From positions 1 through 34,131 of the IMG/VR virus record IMGVR_UViG_3300049893_001899: a stretch of 34,131 nt of DNA. One strand, written 5' to 3'. Both the position numbers and the translations under genes were made by a program. Within the stretch, counting starts at the first letter, position 1, and the number at the start of each line of letters is the position of its first letter. The notes beneath the pieces are model-generated. The model had not been told where the DNA came from. It saw nothing but the letters and a program-made list of their open reading frames with translations, and searched no databases. Below, one piece after another: positions 14,342 to 21,309 of the stretch. The DNA is from a virus.

Positions 14342-15090
14342 CCACTCACAATTGTTATACCAGGTCCAACAATATACTCTTCTTTGAATTGCTGCTTCCA
14401 AGGAAAGCCATTCGGGTAATTCTTTTCGTTTTCTGCATTGCCTTTTTCAAAGAACTCAGCATTCACAGAATTTGGATTACCGTCTAAGCGATAGCACAAT
14501 GAATACTCTCTTGAGCATGAATAGTTTGGAAAGTATTGTTTCAGCGCATTAAAGAACTGTCTGTCAGCACCCCATTGACCATACCATGCTGCACCAAGTT
14601 TACGTGCAATGTCTGCTTTGATCATGAATGATGATGTGTCAATGTGAAACGCATCTTTATTGAAATAGATTGGCCATTGACCTAGCGACTCACAATTATC
14701 TTCTGCAACAAAGTTACCTTCTTTGTCAAAAACTTTTCTTAGTGAGTATGCCCAATCAACACCTTTTTTGATTCTCTCCACAAGTTTCTCAACGTGATTA
14801 GGCTCAAGCCAATTGTCTTCGTCAAGATAACAGATAACATCAGCATTGACAAGAAAACCACATGCAGCATATACACGATGGCCATACCAGCCTTTGCCGA
14901 CATTTTCTTCCAAACGGACTGTTTTGATTCTTGTTGCGCCTTCAAGTTGATGCCAAATTTTACTCTCATGTTCTTTACCATCAAGAAAAAGGTAATGTGT
15001 CAAATCATCATATGTTTGTTCATCGACAGATTGAACACAATCACTGAGCGTTGTTGCTCCGATTGTCGGTGTCACTACTGCTACTTTCAT
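14338..15090 (-). CDS. Glycosyltransferase family 2
   Basis: A 250-residue GT-A fold protein. It starts MKVAVVTPTIGATTLSDCV (nucleotide-binding strand) and continues with NVGKGWYGHR and YLDEDNWLEP (about 87-97), the DxD-type metal motif. A basic/aromatic acceptor region follows. The donor sugar is unknown. Start at 15090 has an AAGGAG RBS 6 nt upstream, located inside the nucleotidyltransferase gene, so the last 17 residues of that gene are encoded in this overlap. Likely transfers the sugar made or activated by the neighbours. Confidence 0.85.
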   Translation of the reverse strand: MKVAVVTPTIGATTLSDCVQSVDEQTYDDLTHYLFLDGKEHESKIWHQLEGATRIKTVRLEENVGKGWYGHRVYAACGFLVNADVICYLDEDNWLEPNHVEKLVERIKKGVDWAYSLRKVFDKEGNFVAEDNCESLGQWPIYFNKDAFHIDTSSFMIKADIARKLGAAWYGQWGADRQFFNALKQYFPNYSCSREYSLCYRLDGNPNSVNAEFFEKGNAENEKNYPNGFPWKQQFKEEYIVGPGITIVSG

Positions 15091-15523
15091 GCCAACTCCT
15101 TAATAACCAAGATGAAGAATTCTTTTTGTTGCTACCACCAACACCATATACAAAGTTGATACCGGGCACATTTGCTTCTGCGTTGTTTGTTTCATTGCGG
15201 TCGCCACCATTCGCAAACCATATTTGATAATTTGAAAGTACGGGCAACACTTGACGGTAATGATCCCTTACACGTTCAAGTAAGTCACATGCGGTGCCAT
15301 CCGAATCATCAAACTCCCACACTTCATCAACCCAACGAATTGATTCTAACACGGCACGGCGTTCACGTATGTCCATGAACGGTTTGCCCTTCTTGCGTGT
15401 GAGCCATTCATCAGAGTTTAGACCAACGATAAGTTTGTCACCAATACCTGATGCTTCACGCAACAAGGCTAGATGACCCGAATGAATAGGATCAAATCCA
15501 CCAGAGACAACAACAATTTTCAT
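15041..15523 (-). CDS. Sugar-phosphate nucleotidyltransferase (RfaE2/TagD-like)
   Basis: A 160-residue cytidylyltransferase-like enzyme. GGFDPIHSGH (8-17) contains the HxGH nucleotide-binding motif (His14, His17), and VGLNSDEWL and KGKPFMDIRERRAVL are typical of RfaE C-terminal (heptose-phosphate adenylyltransferase) and TagD families. Near the end, GGSNKKNSSSWLL fits the family's terminal K-x-SSS motif. The final S/N-rich 17 residues come from an overlap with the GT2 start and are probably dispensable. It would activate a sugar (or polyol) phosphate with CTP or ATP. First gene of the sugar module, overlapping the ligase-like gene by ATGA. Confidence 0.8.
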   Translation of the reverse strand: MKIVVVSGGFDPIHSGHLALLREASGIGDKLIVGLNSDEWLTRKKGKPFMDIRERRAVLESIRWVDEVWEFDDSDGTACDLLERVRDHYRQVLPVLSNYQIWFANGGDRNETNNAEANVPGINFVYGVGGSNKKNSSSWLLRSWHESSSSDTDNRSNNAQ

Positions 15524-15954
15524 ATAACTAAATCGGGAAATGCTTCTTTAACTAGATTAGCGGTGAGATGTTTTACCTTGAATCTTTTTTGTAGAACATC
15601 AAGTATAATAGCAGCCTCATCTTTATGTAATGATTCTACCATAACTAGAATTTGTTGTGTAGTCTTTTCTGCGGTAAAACCTTCGGGACGCATAGGATGA
15701 TTCTTGATAAACCGATACATTTTCGGCATCTGTGTGTCAAGATAAGCATAATTCAAACCAGCAGGTTCTTTTGCTGGTCGATACCTATCAGGTAGCACAA
15801 TATCAAATTCTATGGCGGGATTGAATACTAATTGAAGAAAGAAACGAAAACGTTCATCACCCTCACGGCGTAGAATGTTTATTCGGTCTTGTTTAGTTGT
15901 GGCATTTTCAAACTCCTCAAATATTTCAGAGTATAGTTTTTCAGAACTCATCAA
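15520..15954 (-). CDS. Stand-alone DNA ligase N-terminal-like domain protein
   Basis: A 144-residue helical protein. The segment EIFEEFENATTKQDRINILRR (first 20: E to R) and the following DERFRFFLQLVFNP resemble the opening helices of T4 DNA ligase gp30 (IASIGSTKQKQAIL, then LLKRVYRLTYS). The end, HLTANLVKEAFPDL, matches gp30 SVSIANKVWPGL. The rest of the ligase (KxDG nucleotidyltransferase and OB domains) is absent here and there is no nearby remnant. In T4 this domain contacts DNA and clamp. Lies between RNase H (14-nt overlap) and the sugar module. Match is by eye; could be an independent family with the same fold. Confidence 0.55.
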   Translation of the reverse strand: MMSSEKLYSEIFEEFENATTKQDRINILRREGDERFRFFLQLVFNPAIEFDIVLPDRYRPAKEPAGLNYAYLDTQMPKMYRFIKNHPMRPEGFTAEKTTQQILVMVESLHKDEAAIILDVLQKRFKVKHLTANLVKEAFPDLVI

Positions 15955-16789
15955 TTACCTCAATTAGATTTTTAAGTTTGTTTGCAATCATGTAATTCAT
16001 AAAGTGTTGCTTAGTGTGACCAGCAGCACTTTCATATGTATCTATAATACTTTTCTGAAGTGTTTCTGGCACTTTGGTTAAATCAATCATCATTTCGTTG
16101 CGTTTGTAATTACGCAACATTTCACCTTCGCAGAAATCCTCTGGTGCTTGATTCAGCCAGTTTATAATCTTTGCTTCGGTGATTGGCTTTTGGCGTACAC
16201 CATTGATGATGCTATCGTCAGCAGATAGAATGTTAGGTATACCATCACCTTTATCACCACGAATAATCATTTGCTTCAGTTGTACAGTTGGTAGTGGTTC
16301 TTTGATGAACTTCTTGAGTATTGGTGAATACTGTTCAACATTGTCAAATCGCTGTAACTGTGCAAAGTCTTTGTCTGAAGAAAGTATCATTACCTTTTCA
16401 TGTATTGATTGTCGGATAGCCAGTGTGGCGATAATATCATCAGCCTCAGCAGTGTCAACATCAACGACTTTGTATGGTGAATGCTCTTTCAGTTCTTCTT
16501 TGATTTTATGCAAACACTCAAAGATGGAGTTCCAATCATGACCAGATGCATCACGTGTTTTCTTGCGACCTGCTTTGTATTGTGGAAAGAATTCTCGGCG
16601 CCAGTAATTGCGATTGTCACAAGCAATCACAACTTCAGGACCGTGTGTGGCCTTGAACTTTTTGACATAAGTGCGAATCACATTCAATATCATATGTCGC
16701 ACTAGTGCCTCTTCAACCGGTTTCTTAGATGAACCGATTTGTTCCATCAATGAAGAGATGGCCACCTGATTATAATCAAAGATTATCAT
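15941..16789 (-). CDS. rnh: T4-type RNase H (5'-3' exonuclease)
   Basis: A 282-residue FEN-family nuclease. Acidic active-site residues are in place: Asp5 (IIFDYNQ), Asp58 (IACDNRNYWRR), Glu115/Asp117/Asp118 (DTAEADDIIA), Asp139/Asp141 (SSDKDF) and Asp179/Asp182 (GDKGDGIPN). T4 RNase H removes RNA primers and some DNA from lagging-strand fragments, acting with gp32 and the clamp. Its neighbours here are the ligase-like domain (downstream) and a 33-aa microprotein coupled by ATGA (upstream). In T4 the gene lies just upstream of dsbA-33-59; here it is 15 kb away from 33-59. Confidence 0.85.
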   Translation of the reverse strand: MIIFDYNQVAISSLMEQIGSSKKPVEEALVRHMILNVIRTYVKKFKATHGPEVVIACDNRNYWRREFFPQYKAGRKKTRDASGHDWNSIFECLHKIKEELKEHSPYKVVDVDTAEADDIIATLAIRQSIHEKVMILSSDKDFAQLQRFDNVEQYSPILKKFIKEPLPTVQLKQMIIRGDKGDGIPNILSADDSIINGVRQKPITEAKIINWLNQAPEDFCEGEMLRNYKRNEMMIDLTKVPETLQKSIIDTYESAAGHTKQHFMNYMIANKLKNLIEVIDEF

Positions 16790-16887
16790 TTTACATGTTG
16801 TCCTAGAATTGCCCCTTTGAACAAAAACAAAAAGGCAACCCGTAAGTGAAATTTGAACTTACGATAGTAATAACCACGAATTGTCAT
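16786..16887 (-). CDS. 33-aa translationally coupled microprotein
   Basis: A 33-codon frame starting MTIRGYYYRKFKFHLRV and then a hydrophobic FLFLF stretch. Its ATG overlaps the stop of the 357-aa gene (ATGA) and its own stop overlaps the RNase H ATG (ATGA), so it fits exactly between two genes on a single translational relay. The basic/aromatic N-terminus and hydrophobic centre suggest a small membrane peptide. Not recognised. The exact coupling at both ends is the main evidence. Confidence 0.6.
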   Translation of the reverse strand: MTIRGYYYRKFKFHLRVAFLFLFKGAILGQHVK

Positions 16888-17957
16888 TTTACAGTTCTCA
16901 ATAATATTGTATCAGCATTGATTCGTCCTGTCAAGGCGCTTTCAACGGCACGAATATCATTTAGCACATTACGCAATGCAACTTTACCACCTTTCAACAC
17001 TTCTGGTATCGTTACACCAGGTTTGCGTAACTTTTTGCTTACCGATTTACTCTCGGCAAAGTTTTGTATCGTAGAGCCTTTAATGTTTAGACCAGCAGCA
17101 TCAGCGGCCTGATACACACCTAGTTTACGTGTTTTTACATTATACACCCATAACTGATTTGCACCTATAATAGTTTTAGGGTCAACTGACACAAGTTTTA
17201 ATTCGGCAAAGTCTTTTGCATAATTCATCTTTGCAACAATTTGATCAGCAGATTTTGCCTTGCGTTTGCGTGGCTTACGGGTTTTAATTGCTTCACCAGC
17301 CAATTTCATACCGTCAACAATTACTTGGTCACAGTATGCTATCAACTTTTTAAGTTGCACTTTTGTAAAGTTGGAATATGCTTCTTTGACATCAGCATCA
17401 GTCGTTGTCAAAACACTATCATATTCTACACGGCGTGTTTTAAAATGTTCAATTACAAATTTTGTATGTGCATTTTTGACATCCATGCCTGTCATTGTTG
17501 CATAAGGTGAGACATTTGCTTTGAACTCAGAAGTTATCAATTCATCAATTTGACCTTCCAATTCTCCGATACATTCAGATGCTTTTCTTTTAATGTGATC
17601 TTGAATTGATAATACACTAGCGGTCGTGGTTGTACTTTTAACAACTGTTGTTGACTGTTTGATTTTGTCGATTGTCTCATTAAACCACCTAGTGTTGGAA
17701 TCGTTTAGGACGCCACCTAGACTCACAATCCGACAAATGAATCCGAATGTACTAGACTGTGATTTTAAACCGTCCGGCGCTTGGATTTTGAGTTTCTTTT
17801 TGAAGTATTCGGTAGCATATTTTGTTGCATCTTTGCTATCACGATTTTGAGCATACCAACTCAGGGCTTGAGTTAGTTGTGTTTGTGACAACTCACCCGT
17901 AAACTTGGGTTCTTTGTTGTTTGATAAGATTGCTTTTATGTCAATTGACCGATTCAT
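16884..17957 (-). CDS. Conserved T4-like phage protein (357 aa), function unknown
   Basis: A 357-residue protein, largely helical. A basic patch KTRKPRKRKAKSADQ (about residues 226-240) and a beta-rich segment (IIGANQLWVYNVKTRKLGVYQ) follow a helical N-terminal half. I recall similar proteins in marine T4-like phages, in each case hypothetical. No catalytic motif is evident. RBS GAGG. Upstream is a tandem of a late AATAAATA box and a sigma70-like promoter, so it may be expressed both early and late. A DNA-binding role is conceivable from the basic patch. Confidence 0.75.
   Translation of the reverse strand: MNRSIDIKAILSNNKEPKFTGELSQTQLTQALSWYAQNRDSKDATKYATEYFKKKLKIQAPDGLKSQSSTFGFICRIVSLGGVLNDSNTRWFNETIDKIKQSTTVVKSTTTTASVLSIQDHIKRKASECIGELEGQIDELITSEFKANVSPYATMTGMDVKNAHTKFVIEHFKTRRVEYDSVLTTTDADVKEAYSNFTKVQLKKLIAYCDQVIVDGMKLAGEAIKTRKPRKRKAKSADQIVAKMNYAKDFAELKLVSVDPKTIIGANQLWVYNVKTRKLGVYQAADAAGLNIKGSTIQNFAESKSVSKKLRKPGVTIPEVLKGGKVALRNVLNDIRAVESALTGRINADTILLRTVK
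16906..16934 (-). promoter_or_regulatory. Probable internal sigma70 promoter (TTGACA-17-TACAAT)
   Basis: Inside the last codons of the 357-aa gene: -35 TTGACA (16934-16929), 17-nt spacer, -10 TACAAT (16911-16906). It would transcribe the 33-aa microprotein, RNase H and the downstream genes. Confidence 0.55.
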
Positions 17958-17972
17958 AATGTCCTCAGACCC

Positions 17973-17980
17973 TATTTATT
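17973..17980 (-). promoter_or_regulatory. T4-type late promoter box AATAAATA
   Basis: AATAAATA, 15 nt before ATG 17957 with an RBS between. Same placement as the boxes at 12025 and 4789. Confidence 0.5.
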
Positions 17981-17991
17981 CATGAAACTAC

Positions 17992-18021
17992 ATTATAGCA
18001 TAAATATACCGTGATTGTCAA
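17992..18021 (-). promoter_or_regulatory. Sigma70-like promoter (TTGACA-18-TATAAT)
   Basis: -35 TTGACA (18021-18016), 18-nt spacer, -10 TATAAT (17997-17992), directly upstream of the late box. Lies in the divergent region between the 357-aa gene and the plus-strand gene at 18079. Confidence 0.7.
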
Positions 18022-18078
18022 GATTGTCTTTTTTGAATCAAATAATGTTTCTTCTAGGAAAGGTTACGAAAAAGACAA

Positions 18079-18873
18079 ATGGATCCGTTGACACTGTTTG
18101 CTTTGGCAAATGGGGCAGTTCAAGCGGTAAAAAAAGGTTGTGAGTTATACAAAGAAATTGCTAGTGCCGCTGGTGATGTAAAAGGTGTTTTATCCGATTT
18201 AGAAGAGCAATTCAATTCTCGTCATAAAGACAAGCCGCCCACTATTGCTGAGAAAAATCAGTACATAGAAGAAAAAAATCGCATACTTGAGTTAAGTAAG
18301 AAACAACCCAACGATATCTATACACAGATAGGTGAAGAGTTGGGTGTTTACTTTGAAAACTATGCCAAGTGTTCTGCTATCTTTGAAGAAGAAGAAAAAC
18401 ATTCTCAAGAAGTTTATACAGGAGAAACAAGTCTAGGTAAAAGAGCATTGCAGCGTGTTCTCATGCAAACTCGTTTGACTGCCATGGAAGCAGAACTTCG
18501 TGAACTTATGGTTTATAATTGTCCTCCAGAATTGGGCGATTTGTATACACGTGTATTCGCCATGATGGAAAAAATGAAGAAAGAGCAGTCGGTCGCATGG
18601 GCGAAAAAAAGAGAAGCGGACAGAATCGCAGCAATCAAAAGAGAAAAAAGACTTGAATATATTAGATGTAATGCATACAAGTACAGCATCGTAACAATTC
18701 TCATTCTTTATTTCATTTTACTTGTATGGTCTGTGTTACAAGTACGCATTACAGAAAAACCGGAACTTGGAAGGTGCCTGATACCAAAAGGCACATGGCC
18801 GTATCAACATTACAATAATCTAAAATGGGTTGATTGTGAAATTCCCAAGCCTACCGACAATGCTGAAAATTGA
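18079..18873 (+). CDS. Conserved T4-like phage protein MDPLTLFALANGAV (264 aa)
   Basis: One of only two plus-strand genes. 264 residues: an N-terminal hydrophobic helix (MDPLTLFALANGAVQAVKKGCELYKE), a long charged coiled-coil region (about 45-200), one membrane helix (about 207-227, SIVTILILYFILLVWSVLQV) and a Cys-containing tail. I recall the MDPLTLFALANGAV opening in marine T4-like phages, with no assigned role. The single TM near the C-terminus plus coiled coil suggests a membrane-associated or virion protein. RBS not strong (GGAAAGG). Divergent to the 357-aa gene. Confidence 0.75.
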   Translation: MDPLTLFALANGAVQAVKKGCELYKEIASAAGDVKGVLSDLEEQFNSRHKDKPPTIAEKNQYIEEKNRILELSKKQPNDIYTQIGEELGVYFENYAKCSAIFEEEEKHSQEVYTGETSLGKRALQRVLMQTRLTAMEAELRELMVYNCPPELGDLYTRVFAMMEKMKKEQSVAWAKKREADRIAAIKREKRLEYIRCNAYKYSIVTILILYFILLVWSVLQVRITEKPELGRCLIPKGTWPYQHYNNLKWVDCEIPKPTDNAEN

Positions 18874-19048
18874 TTTTGTTGACGGCGAAATGATTTACTT
18901 TGTCTTTACAAATAAAGGCAACAATCTAATTCTTGTTACACGTGACGGTATGTTAGCGACACAAGTAAATGCCGCATTGAAAAACAAAAGTGATGATTCA
19001 TACTACAGATTAAAACCAGTAAACAAAAAAGGAAAAGCGGCTTGGTAG
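18860..19048 (+). CDS. Small conserved phage protein (62 aa)
   Basis: From ATG 18860 (overlapping the upstream gene by 14 nt) it reads MLKIDFVDGEMIYFVFTNKG and then NNLILVTRDGMLATQVNAAL, a compact beta-rich protein with a basic KKGKAAW end. A TTG start at 18830 is possible but gives residues outside the conserved-looking part. Its stop codon TAG lies in the loop of the terminator hairpin. Function unknown. Confidence 0.7.
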   Translation: MLKIDFVDGEMIYFVFTNKGNNLILVTRDGMLATQVNAALKNKSDDSYYRLKPVNKKGKAAW

Positions 19049-19059
19049 CCGCTTTTTTT
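19035..19059 (+). terminator. Rho-independent terminator
   Basis: Stem AAGCGGCT / AGCCGCTT with a TGGT loop and a following T-run (TTTTT). It ends the short plus-strand operon and contains the stop codon of the 62-aa gene. The minus-strand version has TTTT, so it may also act weakly on the convergent transcript. Confidence 0.9.
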
Positions 19060-19666
19060 ATTGCTCAGATAAATGTTTGTCTAGTGCTTTCTGATAACGA
19101 TTAGCGTGAGAACGTTCTGCTTTTGCAAGTGTTTCAAACCAATCAGCCACTTCATCAAAGCCTTCTTCACGTGCAGTCTTTGCCATACCTGGATACATGT
19201 CAGAGTATTCATGTGTTTCACCAGCGATAGCAGCCTCTAGCATTTGTCGTGCTGTTTTTGCTGGCATACTTGTACCAGGTTCACCCGCACCACCTTCAAT
19301 CAGATATTCCATATGTCCGTGTGCGTGGCCTGTTTCACCTTCAGCAGTGGAACGAAACAGTGCAGCAAGGTCGTTTTCACCCGCAATGTCGCATTGATTT
19401 GCGAAATACAGATAACGACGATTTGCCATTGATTCACCTGCAAAAGCCTCTTTCAAGCACTCAGCAGTTTTTGTACCTTTCAAACTCATAACATCTCCTA
19501 TAGAATGATTAATTTTTTTCAGTGACCACGTTCCATCTTTATTATCAACCCAGTCAATTGAATCACCTTCTTTCCAACCGAGTTCAGCAATGGCTTCATC
19601 AGGTAATTCTATAAAGAGATTACCATCTTCATGTTCTTTTACATCTAGAGTCCAAGATTTATTCAT
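19058..19666 (-). CDS. AbrB-like domain plus rubrerythrin-type ferritin-like protein
   Basis: A 202-codon frame. Residues 1-55 look like a SpoVT/AbrB swapped-hairpin domain ([22 protein letters not shown]). Residues 60-202 are a rubrerythrin diiron domain with Glu78 (AGES), Glu111-x-x-His114, Glu150 (AGET) and Glu184-x-x-His187. No C-terminal rubredoxin (CxxC) is present, so it is an erythrin-like form; family members reduce peroxide or bind iron. An AGGAG RBS 5 nt before the internal ATG at 19489 would let the diiron domain be made alone. So one frame may yield a fusion and a free rubrerythrin, or an ancestral stop was lost. Convergent with the plus-strand operon. Confidence 0.85.
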   Translation of the reverse strand: MNKSWTLDVKEHEDGNLFIELPDEAIAELGWKEGDSIDWVDNKDGTWSLKKINHSIGDVMSLKGTKTAECLKEAFAGESMANRRYLYFANQCDIAGENDLAALFRSTAEGETGHAHGHMEYLIEGGAGEPGTSMPAKTARQMLEAAIAGETHEYSDMYPGMAKTAREEGFDEVADWFETLAKAERSHANRYQKALDKHLSEQ

Positions 19667-19677
19667 GGTATGTAATT

Positions 19678-19751
19678 TGGAGCGGGATGTCAGAATCGAA
19701 CTGACAACGTAAGATTGGAAATCTCAAGTTTTACCATTAAACTAATCCCGC
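19678..19751 (-). tRNA. tRNA-Gly(UCC)
   Basis: Acceptor GCGGGAT/ATCCCGC, T-loop TTCGATT, anticodon loop TTTCCAA (UCC), CCA encoded. Separate from the main array; lies between the 96-aa gene and the AbrB-rubrerythrin gene. Confidence 0.9.
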
Positions 19752-19756
19752 ATGTT

Positions 19757-20047
19757 TTATTTGATGAGAATCTCTTTTCGTTCAACATCTTCACCTGATG
19801 GGTGATGATATGCAAGATATCCATCACTATCTTTGTATGTTACACCAGACCAAAAGTATTGCTTGTCTTTAAAGTAAGCAATACGTTCGTCTGTATACTC
19901 ATTTATGTCAACTTTAACACAACCGAGCCATTCTTGCCAATTATCATCAGCAACTTCTGAAATTTTTACCGCTTCTTCTTCGGAATCTGCTTCAATCACA
20001 TAAACATTACGAAAAAGAGACAATTGCTCAACGATATACTTAGGCAT
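19757..20047 (-). CDS. Hypothetical protein (96 aa)
   Basis: Start taken at ATG 20047 (MPKYIVEQLSLFRNVYVIEA), 7 nt after GGAG; a GTG at 20053 is also in frame. An alpha/beta pattern with an EADSEEEAVKISE helix, common in small phage proteins that carry a DpnD/PcfM-like beta-alpha-beta opening. Overlaps the WYL_2-like gene. Function unknown. Confidence 0.7.
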   Translation of the reverse strand: MPKYIVEQLSLFRNVYVIEADSEEEAVKISEVADDNWQEWLGCVKVDINEYTDERIAYFKDKQYFWSGVTYKDSDGYLAYHHPSGEDVERKEILIK

Positions 20048-20333
20048 TTTCACTCTCCAATGAAAAATGAACTTCTTTGATTGAATCCCAACGAAAACTA
20101 CGCCATCCTTCTTTTTCTAAATCATAAACGGCAAGAACTTCATCATTTTTTGCTTTTTCTGAACCAACAGTTTCGGGAAGATAGTCTTCCATCAGTGTAC
20201 ATTTCATTGTACGCTCAGTTCCGTCTTTTTTCGTAAAAACAATTTCAATTGGTCGTTCTTCAAGTAGACTAATCAACCACTTACGGCCTTTTTTTGCATC
20301 TTTGCTGTTACCAGAAAAAACATTTGTAGTCAT
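20040..20333 (-). CDS. WYL_2 (DUF2693)-like SH3-fold protein
   Basis: A 97-residue protein. LLEERPIEIVFTKKDGTERTM then a CTL strand, a charged loop, LAVYDLEKEGWRSFRWDSI (about 68-86) and a final strand, which is the DUF2693 (WYL_2) pattern known from T4-like phages and some bacteria. A small beta-barrel that may bind nucleic acid or ligand. RBS GGAG with a start 4 nt after the upstream stop. Role unknown. Confidence 0.75.
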   Translation of the reverse strand: MTTNVFSGNSKDAKKGRKWLISLLEERPIEIVFTKKDGTERTMKCTLMEDYLPETVGSEKAKNDEVLAVYDLEKEGWRSFRWDSIKEVHFSLESENA

Positions 20334-20336
20334 AAT

Positions 20337-20771
20337 TTACTCCGCTAAAGAATTTAACGCCTCATTCACTTTTTGCTTAAATTTTCCGTTTGTAATGAAA
20401 TCAAGATACTCTACCCACCAATTTTCTGATTGTTCCGTTTTTTTGACGATACAACCAGACAAACCAGAGCCAACAAGGTTTTTTATGTATACAATTGGGT
20501 CGCCAAGTATTGCTTCAAACGCATCATCAAACTGTGGCATGCCATTTTCATCTTCCTTGAAAAATGCCATGTGATATTTGTAGCCCATATTTGACTTTTC
20601 AATGGGTTCCGCCATTGTCCACTCTTCTTTGAAGTTGAAAAATGCTAATTTATAGTTGCCGTCATAGTCATCATAGTCAGGAACAAAGTGAAAACCATCA
20701 AATCTACTCATTTCATCGCCGGAAAGTGTTTCCGGCTCAATTTTTTGCAACTTTTCATCCGAAGAAGGCAT
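20337..20771 (-). CDS. Hypothetical protein (144 aa)
   Basis: From ATG 20771 (RBS AGGA); the frame is open to a TTG at 20834 but the sequence upstream belongs to the 53-aa gene. Acidic and aromatic (FHFVPDYDDYDGNYKLAFFNF), then a helical end (KFKQKVNEALNSLAE). No motif recognised. It overlaps the 53-aa gene by 17 nt and is coupled to the WYL_2-like gene. Confidence 0.7.
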   Translation of the reverse strand: MPSSDEKLQKIEPETLSGDEMSRFDGFHFVPDYDDYDGNYKLAFFNFKEEWTMAEPIEKSNMGYKYHMAFFKEDENGMPQFDDAFEAILGDPIVYIKNLVGSGLSGCIVKKTEQSENWWVEYLDFITNGKFKQKVNEALNSLAE

Positions 20772-20916
20772 AATTTTTCCTAAAATTTTGTTTTTCAACT
20801 GCTCGGTTATGAATTTTTGTCGCCGAATGCTCAACTTTCATGCGGAATTTCGGCGTGAACAAGTCTTTAGCAACAAAATTACGTGGTTTTCGCAATTTTT
20901 GTGAATTTTTATTCAT
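20755..20916 (-). CDS. Small basic protein (53 aa), probably leaderless mRNA
   Basis: A 53-codon frame starting MNKNSQKLRKPRNFVAKDLF, strongly basic, ending NFRKNYAFFG. Short proteins of this type (RNP/FVAK... basic tail) occur widely in T4-like phages. The ATG lies only 7 nt after the -10 box of a consensus promoter and has no RBS, so the mRNA is likely leaderless. First gene of the operon that continues through 20337, 20040 and 19757. Confidence 0.75.
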   Translation of the reverse strand: MNKNSQKLRKPRNFVAKDLFTPKFRMKVEHSATKIHNRAVEKQNFRKNYAFFG

Positions 20917-20923
20917 AGAATAT

Positions 20924-20952
20924 AGTATACATCAGAAAAAATTGTTTGTCAA
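20924..20952 (-). promoter_or_regulatory. Consensus sigma70 promoter (TTGACA-17-TATACT)
   Basis: -35 TTGACA (20952-20947), 17-nt spacer, -10 TATACT (20929-20924). The -35 begins 2 nt after the CCA of tRNA-Ser(GCU). Confidence 0.85.
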
Positions 20953-20953
20953 G

Positions 20954-21040
20954 TGGCGGAGAGTACAGGATTCGAACCTGTGCGCCTCTTTCGAAACGGC
21001 GGATTAGCAATCCGGTGCATTACCACTCTGCCAACTCTCC
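20954..21040 (-). tRNA. tRNA-Ser(GCU)
   Basis: Class II tRNA, 87 nt with CCA encoded; anticodon loop TTGCTAA (GCU), long variable arm, T-loop TTCGAAT. Last gene of the array before an early promoter. Confidence 0.92.
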
Positions 21041-21056
21041 TAAAATTACTGAAATA

Positions 21057-21129
21057 GGGTGCTTCAGTTTGGATTCGAACCTTGTCCTAGTGTTGTCCAT
21101 CTGTACGTCCCACCGTACTGACCGAAGCA
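21057..21129 (-). pseudogene. Degenerate tRNA-like unit
   Basis: A 73-nt unit with a 7-bp acceptor (TGCTTCG/TGAAGCA) and GGTTCGAATCC, but the T-stem has only two pairs, no proper anticodon stem can be drawn and the 3' end reads CCC, not CCA. D-arm GTC/GAC possible. It looks like a decayed tRNA, or an unusual RNA kept between tRNA genes. Confidence 0.5.
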
Positions 21130-21131
21130 TT

Positions 21132-21221
21132 TGGTGGAAGCGGTGAGATTCGAACTCACGGACCCATTACTGAATCGCTAGTTTTCAAGACTAGTGCCTT
21201 AAACCACTCGGCCACACTTCC
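21132..21221 (-). tRNA. tRNA-Ser(UGA)
   Basis: Class II, 90 nt, acceptor GGAAGTG, anticodon loop CTTGAAA (UGA) on a CTAGT/ACTAG stem, long variable arm, CCA encoded. Confidence 0.92.
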
Positions 21222-21226
21222 AAAAC

Positions 21227-21304
21227 TGGAGCAACGGGTCAGATTCGAACTGACGGCTTTAGGGATTTGCAGTCCCTTGCATTGGACCTCTCTGCCACCG
21301 TTGC
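21227..21304 (-). tRNA. tRNA-Cys(GCA)
   Basis: Acceptor GCAACGG/CCGTTGC, anticodon loop CTGCAAA (GCA), T-loop TTCGAAT, discriminator T and CCA encoded. Confidence 0.9.
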
Positions 21305-21309
21305 ATAAT

